Below are positions 1-13,400 of a DNA stretch of 64,000 bases, in pieces (within the stretch, counting starts at the first letter, position 1; each line of letters opens with the position of its first letter). Source of the DNA: Brasenia schreberi (lineage: Eukaryota; Streptophyta; Magnoliopsida; Nymphaeales; Cabombaceae). A program made the position numbers and the translations under genes. The notes under the pieces were generated by a model, which made no database searches, was not told the DNA's origin, and saw only the letters and a program-made list of their open reading frames with translations. The DNA lies in contig JAYKKT010000073.1 in assembly GCA_036023115.1 (NCBI GenBank), positions 12,091,001-12,155,000 on the forward strand, written 5' to 3'.

Positions 1-592
1 ATTCAAAACCTTTGCTCCTAACACTAATTTCAACATCATGATTTGGTCACCATATCGTTGTGTGTCTACTGTACTATCCTTTAAATCTTTATTTATGATA
101 ATACCAACTCCGTTTCGAGTATTTTCCTTACATGAGTACCGTAATTTAAAACATGTATCCTCTATCTCCTTTGCTTTTTCTCTAACCCACTTTGTCTCTT
201 GTAAACATAGAATATGAATCTTTCTTCGAATCATAGTATTACCACCTCCATTAGCTTACCGGATAATGTTTCGATATTCCAATAACCAATACGAATCTTA
301 TTACTCCTTACCCCTGCATCCGTCCATATTGAAAATGCGGAGACCCTTTCTGTGAATTATTCATTACGTTCGGGCGAAAATATAGTGACCCTTCCTTACT
401 TATCACTGCATTCGAGCTCTGCAGCGCATCGTTAGGCGGAGACGCCCCAAAGCAATGCTCATAATTTGTATAATCTATGTTATAAAAATTTGACAAAGTT
501 TTATGTATCTGTTGGAAGCCTAACACAATCCTCCTCCTTTATCTGGGCTTGAGACCAACAATGCAAGGGTGACCTCTTACATGGGCAGGGTT
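1..592 (-). mobile_element. LINE (RTE-like) 5' fragment
   Basis: This matches the 5' region of the other LINE copies in the window (46930-47267, 22340-22962 and 29180-29689). Read on the minus strand it carries the 5' leader and the start of the AP-type endonuclease, with the usual start context near 240-300. The 5' terminus is placed near 592, because the sequence around 575-592 matches the 5' ends at about 22950 and 29689. The element runs off the left edge of the window, so its 3' part is unseen. It lies in an intron of the uridine kinase-like gene. The frame is broken and the fragment is not functional. Confidence 0.75.
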
Positions 593-1499
593 AGTTACTA
601 ATATGTTATAATACATGAAAATGCATTTCACTACTTACAATAGGAAAAACTTATCGTTCCAAACATGATTAGTGAGATGATGCAAGAGGAATTAAAAATA
701 TTTTGCATTATTCATTGTATATGAAATTATGAATACGATCGGCCTCTCCGAAAACAAAGAATCCATGTAGCCGACCCCATCTAGTATGGGAAAAGGCTTT
801 GTTGTTGTTGTACTCATTGTATATGAATATAATAGTAATGATAATGACTTGTATAATAGATTCCTATAGCTGCTAAAAGATAAATGCATGTCACCGCACA
901 ATGATAGCCGCTATATTGCTCTTGGGTCGGTTAAAACACTTTAGCATGTCATTCCAAAGCTTTTTCTGATTTTCTACAATAAATATTACACCACCTTTTT
1001 TGTTTTGATTGTCATTGGCTAATGATCATTTCTTGAACCTTGAGCATTAAAGTTAAAGGATCTCTCTCTTTCTCTCTCTCAAGTTTCTGTTGATACAGTG
1101 ACTGCTTTAACGTTATCAGTTAGTTTGTTAGCGGTGTTAGCAATACTGATGTTGGGAATGGGGACCTTACGTTTCTTCCAGCATGTCTTGATCACTAAGG
1201 GCGCACTTGGTTTACCTGTGAATTTTATTTGGATTGTCAAAAGTTGAAAATCCATATAATCTAACTATTGGGTTGATAAGTCAATTATGTGAAATAGACT
1301 TTCTTACATTAGCTTCAGCAATCCCTCTGGCGAATTGAGTTTTCTCAACCGGAGAGAATTCAATCCTCCTTTCAGAGGGTACGGAAGTGATTCATCTTTT
1401 TTTACATGAATCGATTTCATGAGAAAACCAAATGTCTCATACATCAGAAAGATCCATGCAGATAGCTCATTTTCATTTATTACTGACATTAATTGCTAG
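593..1499 (+). other. Intron sequence upstream of first visible UKL exon
   Basis: No coding exon is recognisable here. It holds the short LINE-tail insertion at 726-813 and a CT-rich tract at 1061-1081. The acceptor AG at 1498-1499 directly precedes the first recognisable exon of the uridine kinase-like gene. The remainder is AT-rich unassigned sequence. Confidence 0.5.
726..813 (+). mobile_element. 88-bp LINE 3'-tail insertion with 14-bp target duplication
   Basis: The segment ends in the conserved LINE 3' tail (reverse complement of the starts at 4297 and 18014), including a short (GTT)n run. It is flanked by perfect 14-bp direct repeats, TCATTGTATATGAA, at 712-725 and 814-827. This is the signature of target-primed reverse transcription of an extremely 5'-truncated copy, or of a SINE that shares the LINE tail. 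Confidence 0.8.
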
Positions 1500-4400
1500 G
1501 TTAATGCATCTGATGTGATTATCTTGGAGGGGATTTTGGTATTTCATGATCAGCGAGTCCGTGATTTGATGAACATGAAGATCTTTGTGGATACAGGTTT
1601 TTTTCTATTTTTTGGAATCTCATGTTCTAAGGCTTTTAGTATATTTATTTGCTAACCTTTTACTTGTTTCCACCTTTTGTGTTCATAAAAATTCTTTTAA
1701 TCCTGCAAATGCAAATCAATCTATGGGGCACGTGAATTATATCATTCCCAAAGCTTCAGCAGTTAATAGACATGCCACGACATGCTGGACTTTATTGTTT
1801 CGTTAGCCTCCTCCCTGCGTGAGCAGTGGTGGCCACTCTTTTTATTTTTACTCTGGCCTGTTTCTCTTTTTTGCACTCATCTATGGGGTCACATTTGCTA
1901 CTGAAATCAGGAGGCCAGCATCCCTCATGTAGAGGAGGAGGCTGTCGTCAATTTATGGAGCAATGAAATAGTCACAACCAGAGCTTCAGAAGTAAACAGA
2001 TCACATCATGCTGAACATTCTTGTTCGAATTTCTTATGAAATATGGAATGTTTAGTATCGTCTGTAGCACAAGGTAGAGGAAATTCTTTGTGGAGGGAGA
2101 GTTGAGCAAAATTATTGCTGTCCTCTTTAGGACAATAAACAAACCAGTCAAGTAAAGAACTATGATTTGTAACATTTGTTATTACTCAAACTGCACTGTG
2201 ATATATGATCTGTTATGGTGTCAACAAGTTAACTGTTCAACTGAAGGCCTTTCATCTTATAATACTACATCTAGTATCACTAGGGAAACAAACAGAAAAG
2301 GTTTTTCCCTTTTAGGATAAGAGAAGAATTTTATTGGCAGAAAGAAGGCAGTAAAAAGAAATGTAAATAACAGGTGATGTCTACCACAGTGAATGAAAAT
2401 TTACCTATGTAGATGATATCATTTGCTTGAAGAAAGAAAAAGAAATTATATCTGAGATGGGTTCAAGTTAGTCTTTCCAAGCAATTCAACTTCTTAAGGA
2501 AGTTGAAGCTGCTTATCTGCTGTTTGCCTATGTCATTCATACGTCTCTTTTTGCCTAACTCAGCTGCTTCTTTGTTTCTTGATTATATTCTTGGTTACCT
2601 TAAGGTGTTTATGGATAACATGACAAATAAAAAGTTTTTTTATGATATTCTCTTTTCAATAATTCTTACTTGAACTTAGGTTTAACCATTTGGGAAGGTG
2701 ACTAAATTTTAAGCGCATGCTATTGATAGTTTGCAACTAACACAGCTTTTAAACCAGTGTTCTGCATGCCAAACGGCAGTTAATTAATGAGTATACATGG
2801 ATACATGCATACAGGAATAAATGATACATACACAACACATATGTGTACATATGTAGTATGTTATGTCGATATGTTTAATATTGTATTATGCACATTATTG
2901 CATTAAACTGATTTTTACTAGGATTTGCATATTGGACATAGAATCTGGGGTTTCTTTTGCTGTAGCTTTCAGATTCAATAGTATTTTCTAAGCAATTTAA
3001 AGAGTTTTTAACTATATCATCACTGTTTGTGTGGCAGACAAATTAGCCCTTCCTTTATCCTTTCTGCCTCAACGGATGTTTTGATGTCCAGAAATTTCCT
3101 TTATGTTCTAAGCATTCTGCATTCTTTAGCTTGTACATACTTTATAGAGAATATCTATCTTAGTTTGCAAAATATAAATTGTCTAATAATCTATTCTAAC
3201 TTCTGTTTTCCTTTTTAAGATGCTGATGTTAGACTTGCGAGAAGGATCAAACGTGATACTTTGGATAGGGGTAGGGATGTCAATTCCGTTCTTGAGCAGG
3301 CAAGTCTCTATAGTGCAAATTTTATGCAATTTTAAGACAAATATCGTGAAATTCTCTGCTTGTTAATATGCATATGTGGTTGCATAGCTCCCAATTGAAA
3401 AGTAAAAGATGATCTGCAAATTAGGTGCATAGGATCTTACAGTGTCTGGTTAACTAGATGTGCATGCTATGTGTGGACCGTGAAGTTCTTTTTATAATAG
3501 AAAGTGAGTGGGCAAAATCTTTTCAGTGCTCCCTCTATCTCTCTCTTCTTTTAACCATCATCATTGTCACCGTGTTGTTGTTATCCTTTTTCTCTTTCAT
3601 TCTTAGCTGCTCCTCTTCCCCATTAAACTTTGCTATGCTCAACAGTATGCAAAGTTTGTTAAACCTGCTTTTGAGGACTTTGTATTGCCATCCAAGAAAT
3701 ATGCTGATGTCATTATTCCTCGAGGAGGTGATAATCATGTGGCAATTGATTTAATCGTCCAACACATACGCACAAAGCTTGGTCAACATAACCTATGCAA
3801 AATCTATCCCAATGTTTATGTCATTCAGTCAACATTCCAGGTATACCGGGAGATAACAAAGCATGACTTTGTATTCTACTCAGATCGACTTATACGACTG
3901 GTACTTCTGCTACTCCTTAAATCACTACGCATGACTAGTTAGTTGTCTTTGTGTACCATTTTGTGGATTATCCTCAAAATAATTGGACATGCCTATTGCA
4001 CAAAAGGAGGAAAGCTTTGCAGAGTGGCTGTAGAACCATTCTGTGATTCTCTGAGAATGTCAGTTTTTTTCCCTCTCCTTGTTAGGCTATGGTTAGGGGG
4101 AATTCTTGTTAGAACTGCTGTTACTGATCACATGAACTTTGTCAGGTTGTGGAGCATGGTCTTGGCCACTTGCCATTCACAGAGAAACAGGTCATCACTC
4201 CCACAGGTTGGTTTAGTGGAAAGAATGTCTTAGAGTTATAGTGTTTGGTGATGCCACTGAATTTTCTAACACTGAGTTTGTTCAACTAAAATCCATAACA
4301 ACAACAACAACAACAACTGAGCCTTTTCCCATACTAGATGGGGTCGGCTACATGGATTCTTTGTTTCAACATAGCCCTATCATGTGTCATGCCAGCAGTT

Positions 4401-7400
4401 AAGTCAATATAAACTTATATCATTCATTGTAGTTTCTTTCCAAGACTTTTGTGGTCATCCTCTTCCTCTTAACATTTTCACAATCTAATTTTTCATATCT
4501 TCTTATGGGAGTGTCTTTTGGTCGTCTTTCTACATGTTCAAACCATCTTAACCTCATTATGTATATGGTCTTTCCTTTGTGACCACTCATCCATCTCAAC
4601 ATCTTCATACCACTCATCCATCTCAACATCTTCATTTCTACTACGGACATCTTTTGCACATGTTAATGATTAATTGCCCAACACTAAGAATCATAAAACA
4701 TAGCAGGTCTAGTTGCTGCTCTATAATATTTACCTTTTAACATTAATGGTATATCACATAAAATACCTAATGTCCCTCCCCATTTTAACCAACCAAAATT
4801 AATTCTATGCGTACCATCTCCATTAATTTTTCCATCACTTTGAAAAATTGACCCTAGATATTTAAAACTTTTCTTGTGAGGGATGCACTATGTGCCAATC
4901 TTAATTTCTATATCATCTTAAGTACCCAAATGATCAAACTTATATTTCATATATTATGTCTTTGTTCTACTAAGTTGAAAGCCTTTACTTTCTTACATTT
5001 CTCTCCATAGTTCCAATTTCCTATTAACTTTTTCCTTAGACTCATCAAGTAACACAATATCATTTGCAAATAACATATACCAAGGTACTTCATCTTGAAT
5101 ATGTTTTGTTAACTCGTCAATGACCAATATAAATAAATATGAACTTAAAGTTGGTCCCTGATGTAACCCAATATTAACTTTAAAGGAGTCTGTTGTTCTT
5201 TCATTAGTCCTCACACAAGTTTTTGCACCATCATACATGTCTCTTATACGATTTATATATGTTAACAAGATACTTCTCTTTTGTAAGGTTTTCCAAAGTG
5301 CATCTCTTGACACCCTATCATAAGTTTTTTCTAGATCAATAAATATCATGTGAAGTTTTTTTTTTCTAAAATATTTCAGAAGACGTATCAATAGGTGAAT
5401 CATTTCAATAGTAGATTTGTCGGGCATAGATCCGAATTAGTTCTCTGTGCTCGATACTTGTCTTAACCTATGTTCAATAATTCTTTCTCATAATTTCATA
5501 GTGTAGCTCATTAACTTGATACCTCGATAATTAAAACAATTCTGAATGTCTCCTTTGATCTTATATATAGGTATAAGTGTACTCACTCTCCATTTCTCGG
5601 GCATCTTTTGGGTTCTCTATATTTCATTAAATAGTCTTGTGAGCTAAGTGAGCCCCATCTCTCCTAAGATTTTCTATGCTTCTATAGAAATATTGTCTAG
5701 TCCTACAAATTTACCAATCTTCATATATTTAATAGCCTCTTTGACTTCATTCTTTTAAATATGTCGATAGAAATTGCGGTTTGTATAATTTTCTGATTTG
5801 GCTAACTCTCCTAAGCTAATACTATCATCTGTATTTTTATTAAAAAACTTTATAAATAATTTTTCTATCTATTTTTGATATCATTATTTGCCACTAGAAT
5901 CTTCTCATCCTTATCTTTGATGCATCTAACATAAGTAAGATCCTTAGTTTTCTTATTTCTAGCTTTAGCTATCCTAAAAATCTTTCACCTTCTTTTGAGC
6001 AATATTGTAAAAAGTGTATCAGTGCCCTATCGCATTGGGCATTGATATGCGATAACCACACCTTATCGTATATTTTTTAATTTCTTGATTAAAAAATTTG
6101 AAAAAATATTAATAAATCTAAAAAATTTCAAGAATTGAAATAAATGAACAAAACATATATATCACAATCAACATTAAACAAAATCGAATCCAAAAGCTTG
6201 ATTTGAAATAGATAATTCCTAATAAATGACTATGACTATAAAAATATTCAGAGAGAGATTGTGAGGAGAGAACGCTTTGAGGCTGAGCATAACATAGTTA
6301 AATAACATGTCATAATGAACAATCATCCATAGCGTGAATATTGAATACCTTTAATAAACAACAAAGTTACAATCATCCATGCCAGAACGTTATAAAGTTA
6401 CAATTACATTTACAACAATCATCCATGACGTGAATCATAATCAATAAAAGCATTGTAATCGACATAGTCTAGGTCACCATCACCATCATCATCATCTCCT
6501 CCCTCTTCCTCCTTCACAATTGAATCCGCCCATCCAACATCTTCATCTTAATCGTCATCTCCAACTCTAAGTTGTGCTTCGGCTTGGAGTACCCTCCATT
6601 TTGCATCCTCTAAGTTGATGGGAGGCTCTTCTCGACCCAATCATCAAGAATATCAACATTTTTGTAGCCGAACAGGTCATTGTTAAATATGTTGTAATAG
6701 TCTCACGGGCCACTAGGGCTCGTGCACAATCTATCCTGGCCAGGATACCAGATTATAGCCGTTAGGGGGTCCAACGACTACTAGCCGTTGGACATCCCCA
6801 ACGATACTGGCCTCCAACGGCTAGTATGTTGGCCAGTTGTTGGAGGCCCTCTTCAATCTCTCGTCTTTCTCACTCTTGTAACATATGCTCTATAAATAGA
6901 GCCTCTCTATCAATAAATCAAGTTGTCTTGCACAACCTTTTGATTTGTGATTTGTCTCATTCTTCACTCTTGACTCTTGACTCTTGTTGCTTGACTTGTG
7001 ACATCCATATTTGGATGCTTTGATCTTAACGATCTCATCGACGATTTGTGACTTGCCGTATCAGAGTCTCATTTTGAAAAAATCGAGCACACTAGGAAGC
7101 GTGCCAACTTGGAGAAATCTACGACTTTTGGTTTTTGACATTTCGAAGTTTAAGGTAACCTTAGAAAATTTGTTTGTTTTGAAAATTAAAGGAAAAGAAT
7201 GAAGTTCTCAAGTGATTATGTTGTTTTCATGAAATTTTTGGAATTTCTTGTAAATTTAGTCTTCTCTTGAATCTTGCTAGTATGCCATTGTGTTTGGATG
7301 TGTACTTATAAAATTTTCTTTAGTAATGTTTGATTTCCCATAGCAAATATTTCTTGATTTTTGATAATTTTGGATGTGTTCATTATGAAATATCGATTAT

Positions 7401-10400
7401 AATTTTTCTTAATAATATATGATTACGTTTTTAGTATACATGCTTCTTGTGTCTTTGAACTTTATCTTGTGATTTTAATTAACGATTCTTAACTAAAATA
7501 AATTTTTAGCCTTGCTTAGTATGTTTGGAACATTTGAAAATTTAGTTTTTGTTAAATGCATTAGATGAAAACTTAGTTTTTGTTGAACGTCTTAGATGCT
7601 CTAAGTAAGACATTGAATGCTTCCAATTAGATGCTTTAAGTTTTAAAGCTCACTGTATTTCTAAAAAACAAAAGACACACGAGTTAGGCTAGTGTGTTTG
7701 ACATTCTCGTTTTTCAAAAGTTGTGTAGTATAATTGTTTTTAGTTGTTAATCCATGTCTTGCCCTTGCTGAATTTGTTGTTTTTGGCTTTGAGTGGTAGA
7801 GAGAGGGCACTCAACCAACACACCAGCTGCAGCCACCATGTGAAGGGGCGCAGGAAAAGCCGTGTGAAGTGTGTATGGTGGAGTAGTACCTCCTATCACA
7901 AAAGATCAGCTTTCTCAAGAGTAAAAAACATGACTTTTGAAGTGTATATATCAAATTACTTTATGGAGAAGAAGAAAGAGAGAGAGAGCAACCGACACCC
8001 ATAGAAGGGTCATGTGCTATCCATGTGTTCTTGATTGTTAAGTTTTAAAGAAGCTTCGAAGAGATCGCTTGTGCACGTGTGTTGAAGAAAGTCATGTTAA
8101 TGATCAGCCAGGAAGGCTGAGGTAATGTTGCAGCTATAGATTCTGCTTTAGATGATTAACCAGGAAGGCTAAGTTGATATTACAGCCAGAAATACAGCTT
8201 GATATGATCAACCAAGAAGACTGAGTTGAAGATGTTGAAGCCAAAGAAGCTATTGAAGATTAGACTAGTGATAAAGAATGTTGCAGACAGATGAAGTTTT
8301 TCGGCAAGTTTGGAGTTCGAAGTATCTCACTCCCAACTTGAGGGGGGTGTTGAAGAATATGAGTTTAGAATTAGTTTTAGTAAATTTGATGTTTTTAGGT
8401 ATTTCTGTAATTGTCCGAAGTCATAAGGGCATTTTGGTAATTTTCTATACTAAGGGTATTTTGGTCAATTTTACGTTTTACAACAAGTACTGTTATTTTT
8501 CAGGTTTAATGAGCTTTTGTCCTAAGGCCCTCCAATATAACCAAAACCAAGCCTTTTCATTCAAAGGCCCTGCAATATGGTCTGCATAATTGTCTGCCCT
8601 TCTTAGTCCATCTTCCTGTTCCAACATTTGATATCATGGAGGTGTTTTCAGTTTTCACCTCTTGAACTTCTGAAGAGTTCAGGAATGTTTTTTGTGCATC
8701 ATAAACCTAGGTGCGCTAAAACATTTTAGCATCCATTACAAGTTAAAAAGAAATCCATGCATGAAGAATATCTGCCGGGTTGATGTTTTTTATGGCGAAC
8801 TTGCTGAAGTAGAGCAAAAATAGATATTCTTGGGGCTTACTTGATCTGTTTACATTTTCTTGCCGAAGGGCATAAGTGGCTTGCAGATGAAGTACTTTTG
8901 ATATGGTAAGTGTACAAGCTTGTTTATGGTTATGGGCAGAACCTTCTGTTTGAAAGGTTGCTTGCTTACTGTATTTGAATGTGGCTTTTACTTTTTATGG
9001 ACATGCTATTTGCATGTATTTGTGAAAGTTTTCTCTTTAGTTCTGCTTAACAAAATGGATATTTGTTTTCATTATGTCAATGATCAATGGCTATTTGCAT
9101 CGACTTCATGTCATGAAGGAAGGATGGCTGAGAATGACTTTCGCGTTTGAATTTGTAGGATCTGTATATACCGGGGTTGACTTTTGCAAGAAACTGTGCG
9201 GTGTTTCTATCATTCGAAGGTTTGAACTAAAACAACTAGGTAGCCTTTGATTTTTGGTGATTTTAATGGTACTTGTTTATTGTGCTTTCATTGTTCTCCA
9301 CTATGTAGTGCATATGGAAAACCGCCATGGATACTACCTTATGATTTTACATTCCCATGACATAGGCATTTGATTACCCAGATATTCCTTTTCAGAAATT
9401 CCAACTATTAGTATATTTCCTTCTTTGCTTGCTTTCTCTTCAACTGCTGCACTCAAAGCTGAATCTTGGGTTAGCGTGAGATTATAACTGAAGCAAACTA
9501 AATAAGCGTTGTTCTTCACTCCTTGTTCTGTCTTTGTTTTTCCGATTGCTGGAGTTCACTAGGAGATCTCACTTCTTGACTGTATATGGCTCCACATGTC
9601 GATTATCATCACCAGAATTTACCAAAATGGCAAAATCTAATACATGTCTAGCTAGTGAAATGAAGACGATGCTTCAATGTAGCAGCGGAAAATCGGTAAA
9701 TATCACCTCAAAATATCAAACACAAAGCCTTAGAAAAGGCTATAATAAAGCATATGCAACAAATGCACAATATAACGAAAATCAATATTATTTAACCACA
9801 AAAAGGCTTGAGAAAGTATATACATAAGACACATTTATAGAAGAGAACAAGAGGAAGAAGGGAGAAGGGCCAGCCAAGGGGGCTGGTCATAGTCAGCCCC
9901 CAACGACTAGGTCTAACCCTATGGCCTTGGCTTCCTGGCACCAGTGGGCTAGGCCTTGGGTCTAGACCTGAAGGGCCCAAGTGGCCCTGTGCTGCCTTCC
10001 ATGATTATGATTAAAATAAAAAGAATAAAAAGAAAATTACAAATAAAGATAAAATACATCATTTTCTAACAACCCCTCAAACTGACAATCCCATGACCTA
10101 AAGTTTGCTAACCAAAAACTGAAATCATGAAGTGGGTAGCGACTTTGTAAAGACATCTGTAAGTTGATATTATGATCTTACAAATTGTAGTATCAAATTG
10201 CCTTGTAGATGCTCTTCACAAAAGTAGTCCATCTCGATACGTTTGGTATGCTCATGAAATGTATGGTTGTTGGCTATATACATAATGTTGGATTTGCACG
10301 AGAAACATCATTATTTCATTGATGATTGATGTAATACAAGAATAGGGTTGGGCGACTCCTTCTTGGCAACCGTCCAACATCACATGTTTTCCCTCTTTTT

Positions 10401-13400
10401 TAACCCTAATGACAAACACCTAATTTATACTAGACCTTCTAACTTGAAAGACCATATTACCCCTAATAAGTATTTAATATGACTTGGGTCCCAATGGATC
10501 CATTGGGATCCAAATCCTAATCGATACATTATGGATTGAACATAGATATACTAATATATAAGACAACCTATACTTAGACTCTAACTAATAAGAAATCATT
10601 TACAAACAAGATATATTATTGTCAACTTGTCTTTCTCAACACACCCCCTCAAGTTGGATCATAGATGTTAATCATGCCCCACTTGTTACATAGATAGTTA
10701 ACTCATTCCCATTAAGTGACTTTGGTGAGGATATAAGCTATTTGTTTTCCAAGCTTCACGTGTCTCAGATACAAGTCCGCTAGATCTTCTCTCAAATGAA
10801 ATGGCACCGGTTTCAATGTGCTTTGTTCTTTCATGAAATACCGTGGTTAGAGACAATATGAATAAAGCAAGCCCCGATTATCACACCACAAGCTGGTCAT
10901 AGGTAGATTCAACATTTCCAAGCCGAAGTCTCTTTGGAGTAACTATTTTACACCCATAACAAGCTCACCTAAGTTGCCGTTGTGTCTTAGCTCTATACTC
11001 GGCTTACAACGTACTCGATCTAGCTAATTACACTTTTGTTTCTTACTTTTCCAAGAGTTCATATTACTCTCTAATAAGTACACAAGCAATAGCCAAAGGT
11101 CGATTCGACTACGCAGGAATACGTGAACTCCGCCTAGTCAAGCATCGTAATAACTAATCACTTCCACTCGCAATGTCCCTTATCCTCATGAGGAGTCCAA
11201 CGTCCCGATGCTCCTTTCAATATATCTTAAAATCCGAACCACAACAACATCTCAATGCCCGTCACATGCAGAGTTCCGGGAAAACCAATCAATGAACACT
11301 CTCATACAAGAATTACACTTATATGGGAAGTGTCTGACGTGTCACTGCTAGATAAGTTCAAGTTTGCCTAACAAGTCTCTCCGATATCTCGCTCGGGATC
11401 GCCTGTCTCTTTAATTTGGCAGAGTCATCTCGACATTAGGAGTTTAGCACTTTGGGTACCATTGACCAGGGGCTTCAGCATTTGAAGTACGCCAACATAC
11501 TCAACATACGTCCAAGAGTAGACCAACTTTCATATCATGCTGATAAGAAAACTATCCTTAGCATTCATGCTAGCTTCAATTCTCTAGAAGTACTTTAGGG
11601 GAAGTTTGCCCAGGGTCCTTGCATTTGAAATTTGGTCAAGAAGGAATTGCTTTTGCTTACCGAGATGGCTATGATGATCACATCTAGTTATCACTATGTC
11701 ATCCACATAAGCAAACATAAGAATACACCCTCCCCTAGATTATTAATAAAAGACAAAATGATCATAGCTACCTTTTCAAGCCAAAATCAAGGACTACTTC
11801 AAATTTCAACCTCCTAAACCAAGCTCAAGGAGACTGCTTCCAGCCCATATAAAGCCTTGCTCAACTGACACAGACTTTGTTTGTTCCACTTGTAAGGGAC
11901 CAAAGCCAAAGGGGAATTGTCTGTATACCTCCTCCTCTTGTAAGTCTCCATGAAGAAAGCATTTTTGACATCAAACTGAGTGGAAGTTCCCACCCGAAAG
12001 GGTAGCAAACTCAGAATTAGTCGAATAATGTTCATCTTTGCCATAAGAGCAAATGTCTTTGTATAATCTATGTCGTATGATTGACTGTAACCTTTAGCGA
12101 CTAATCTGGCTTTATACCGTTCTATATTTTCATCTGCTTTATACTTTATAGAGAAAACCCATTTGCATCTCACGGTTTTCCTTCCGTGGGGTAGATTAGA
12201 TAATTCCTAGGTTTTGTTCCGGACTAAGGCTACGATTTCCTCTTCCATTGCTGCGCTCCACTCTGGATGCTGTTTGGCCTCTTCAAATGTTTTAGGAATA
12301 TGAATAGTTTCTTCCTGCATCACAAATAACTGATATTCTTTGGGATAATTTGAGTATGATACCATTTTTTCCAATGAATATTTTACATTGTTTCTCCTTC
12401 CTTTTCTAAGTGCAATAGGTAAGTCATCTGATTGATCCGAATGTTGTGTAGTCACTTGAGTTGGATTTAAATATAATTCTGGTGGAGGATTATGACCCGA
12501 GATAGGTGATTGATGTGGAGCAAATACCCTTCTGTCACCTCTAGTATATATTTGCCATTGTCTTTCTGGATCAAGGGTCATCTCTTCACCTCCATTCTCT
12601 TGCTCTGGTTGAATTTCAATTGGCGGAAGAGGTAGCACAGATGAGGATGGCATGCCTGATGGAGCAGTTTCTTCAATAAAATGTAACATCCATTGTGACA
12701 TATACTTTTCTTCTTGTGGGATCATAACACTTTATCCCTTCTTAGTGGAGGAGTATCCAAGAAAATATATCTGATTAATCGAGCATCTAATTTATCCCTT
12801 AATCCATGATAGATATGAACAAAACATGTGCAACCAAATATTCTTGGAATAAGATGGAATTGTTTTTGAGAAGGGGATAATAAATGAAATGGAGTATTCC
12901 CATTAAGAATTCTGCTTGGCATGCGATTGATAAGAAACACTAAAGTCAGTATTGCTTCACCCCAATAACATTTTGGCACATTACATCCAAGTAAGAGAGT
13001 TCTAGCTACTTCTAGAATATGTCGATTTTTCTTTTCAGCAACACCGTTCTGTTGAGGAGAGTACGCACATGAAGTCTGATGTAGAATTTCATGATGTAGA
13101 AAGTATGAATAAAGGGATTGAGATATAAACTCTCCCCCATTATCACTGCGAAAAACCTGTATAGTATGTTGAAACTGAGTCTGTACAAACTGATAATAAA
13201 CCGGAAGGATATTTTTCACTTCATCTTTGGTCTTCACGAGATATAGCATAGTGAATCTAGTACAATCATCCATAAATGAAACAAAATACTTGTATCCATG
13301 CACAGATTTAGTAGAACAGGGTCCCCAAATATCTGAATGAATAATTTCAAATGGAAAAGAAGATTTTTTTTCATTTAAAGGAAAGGAAATACGATGGTGT

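Noticed and set aside
1..1499. Upstream kinase-domain exons of UKL
   Set aside because: No segment with the expected P-loop or substrate-binding motifs was found. They are presumed to lie left of the window.
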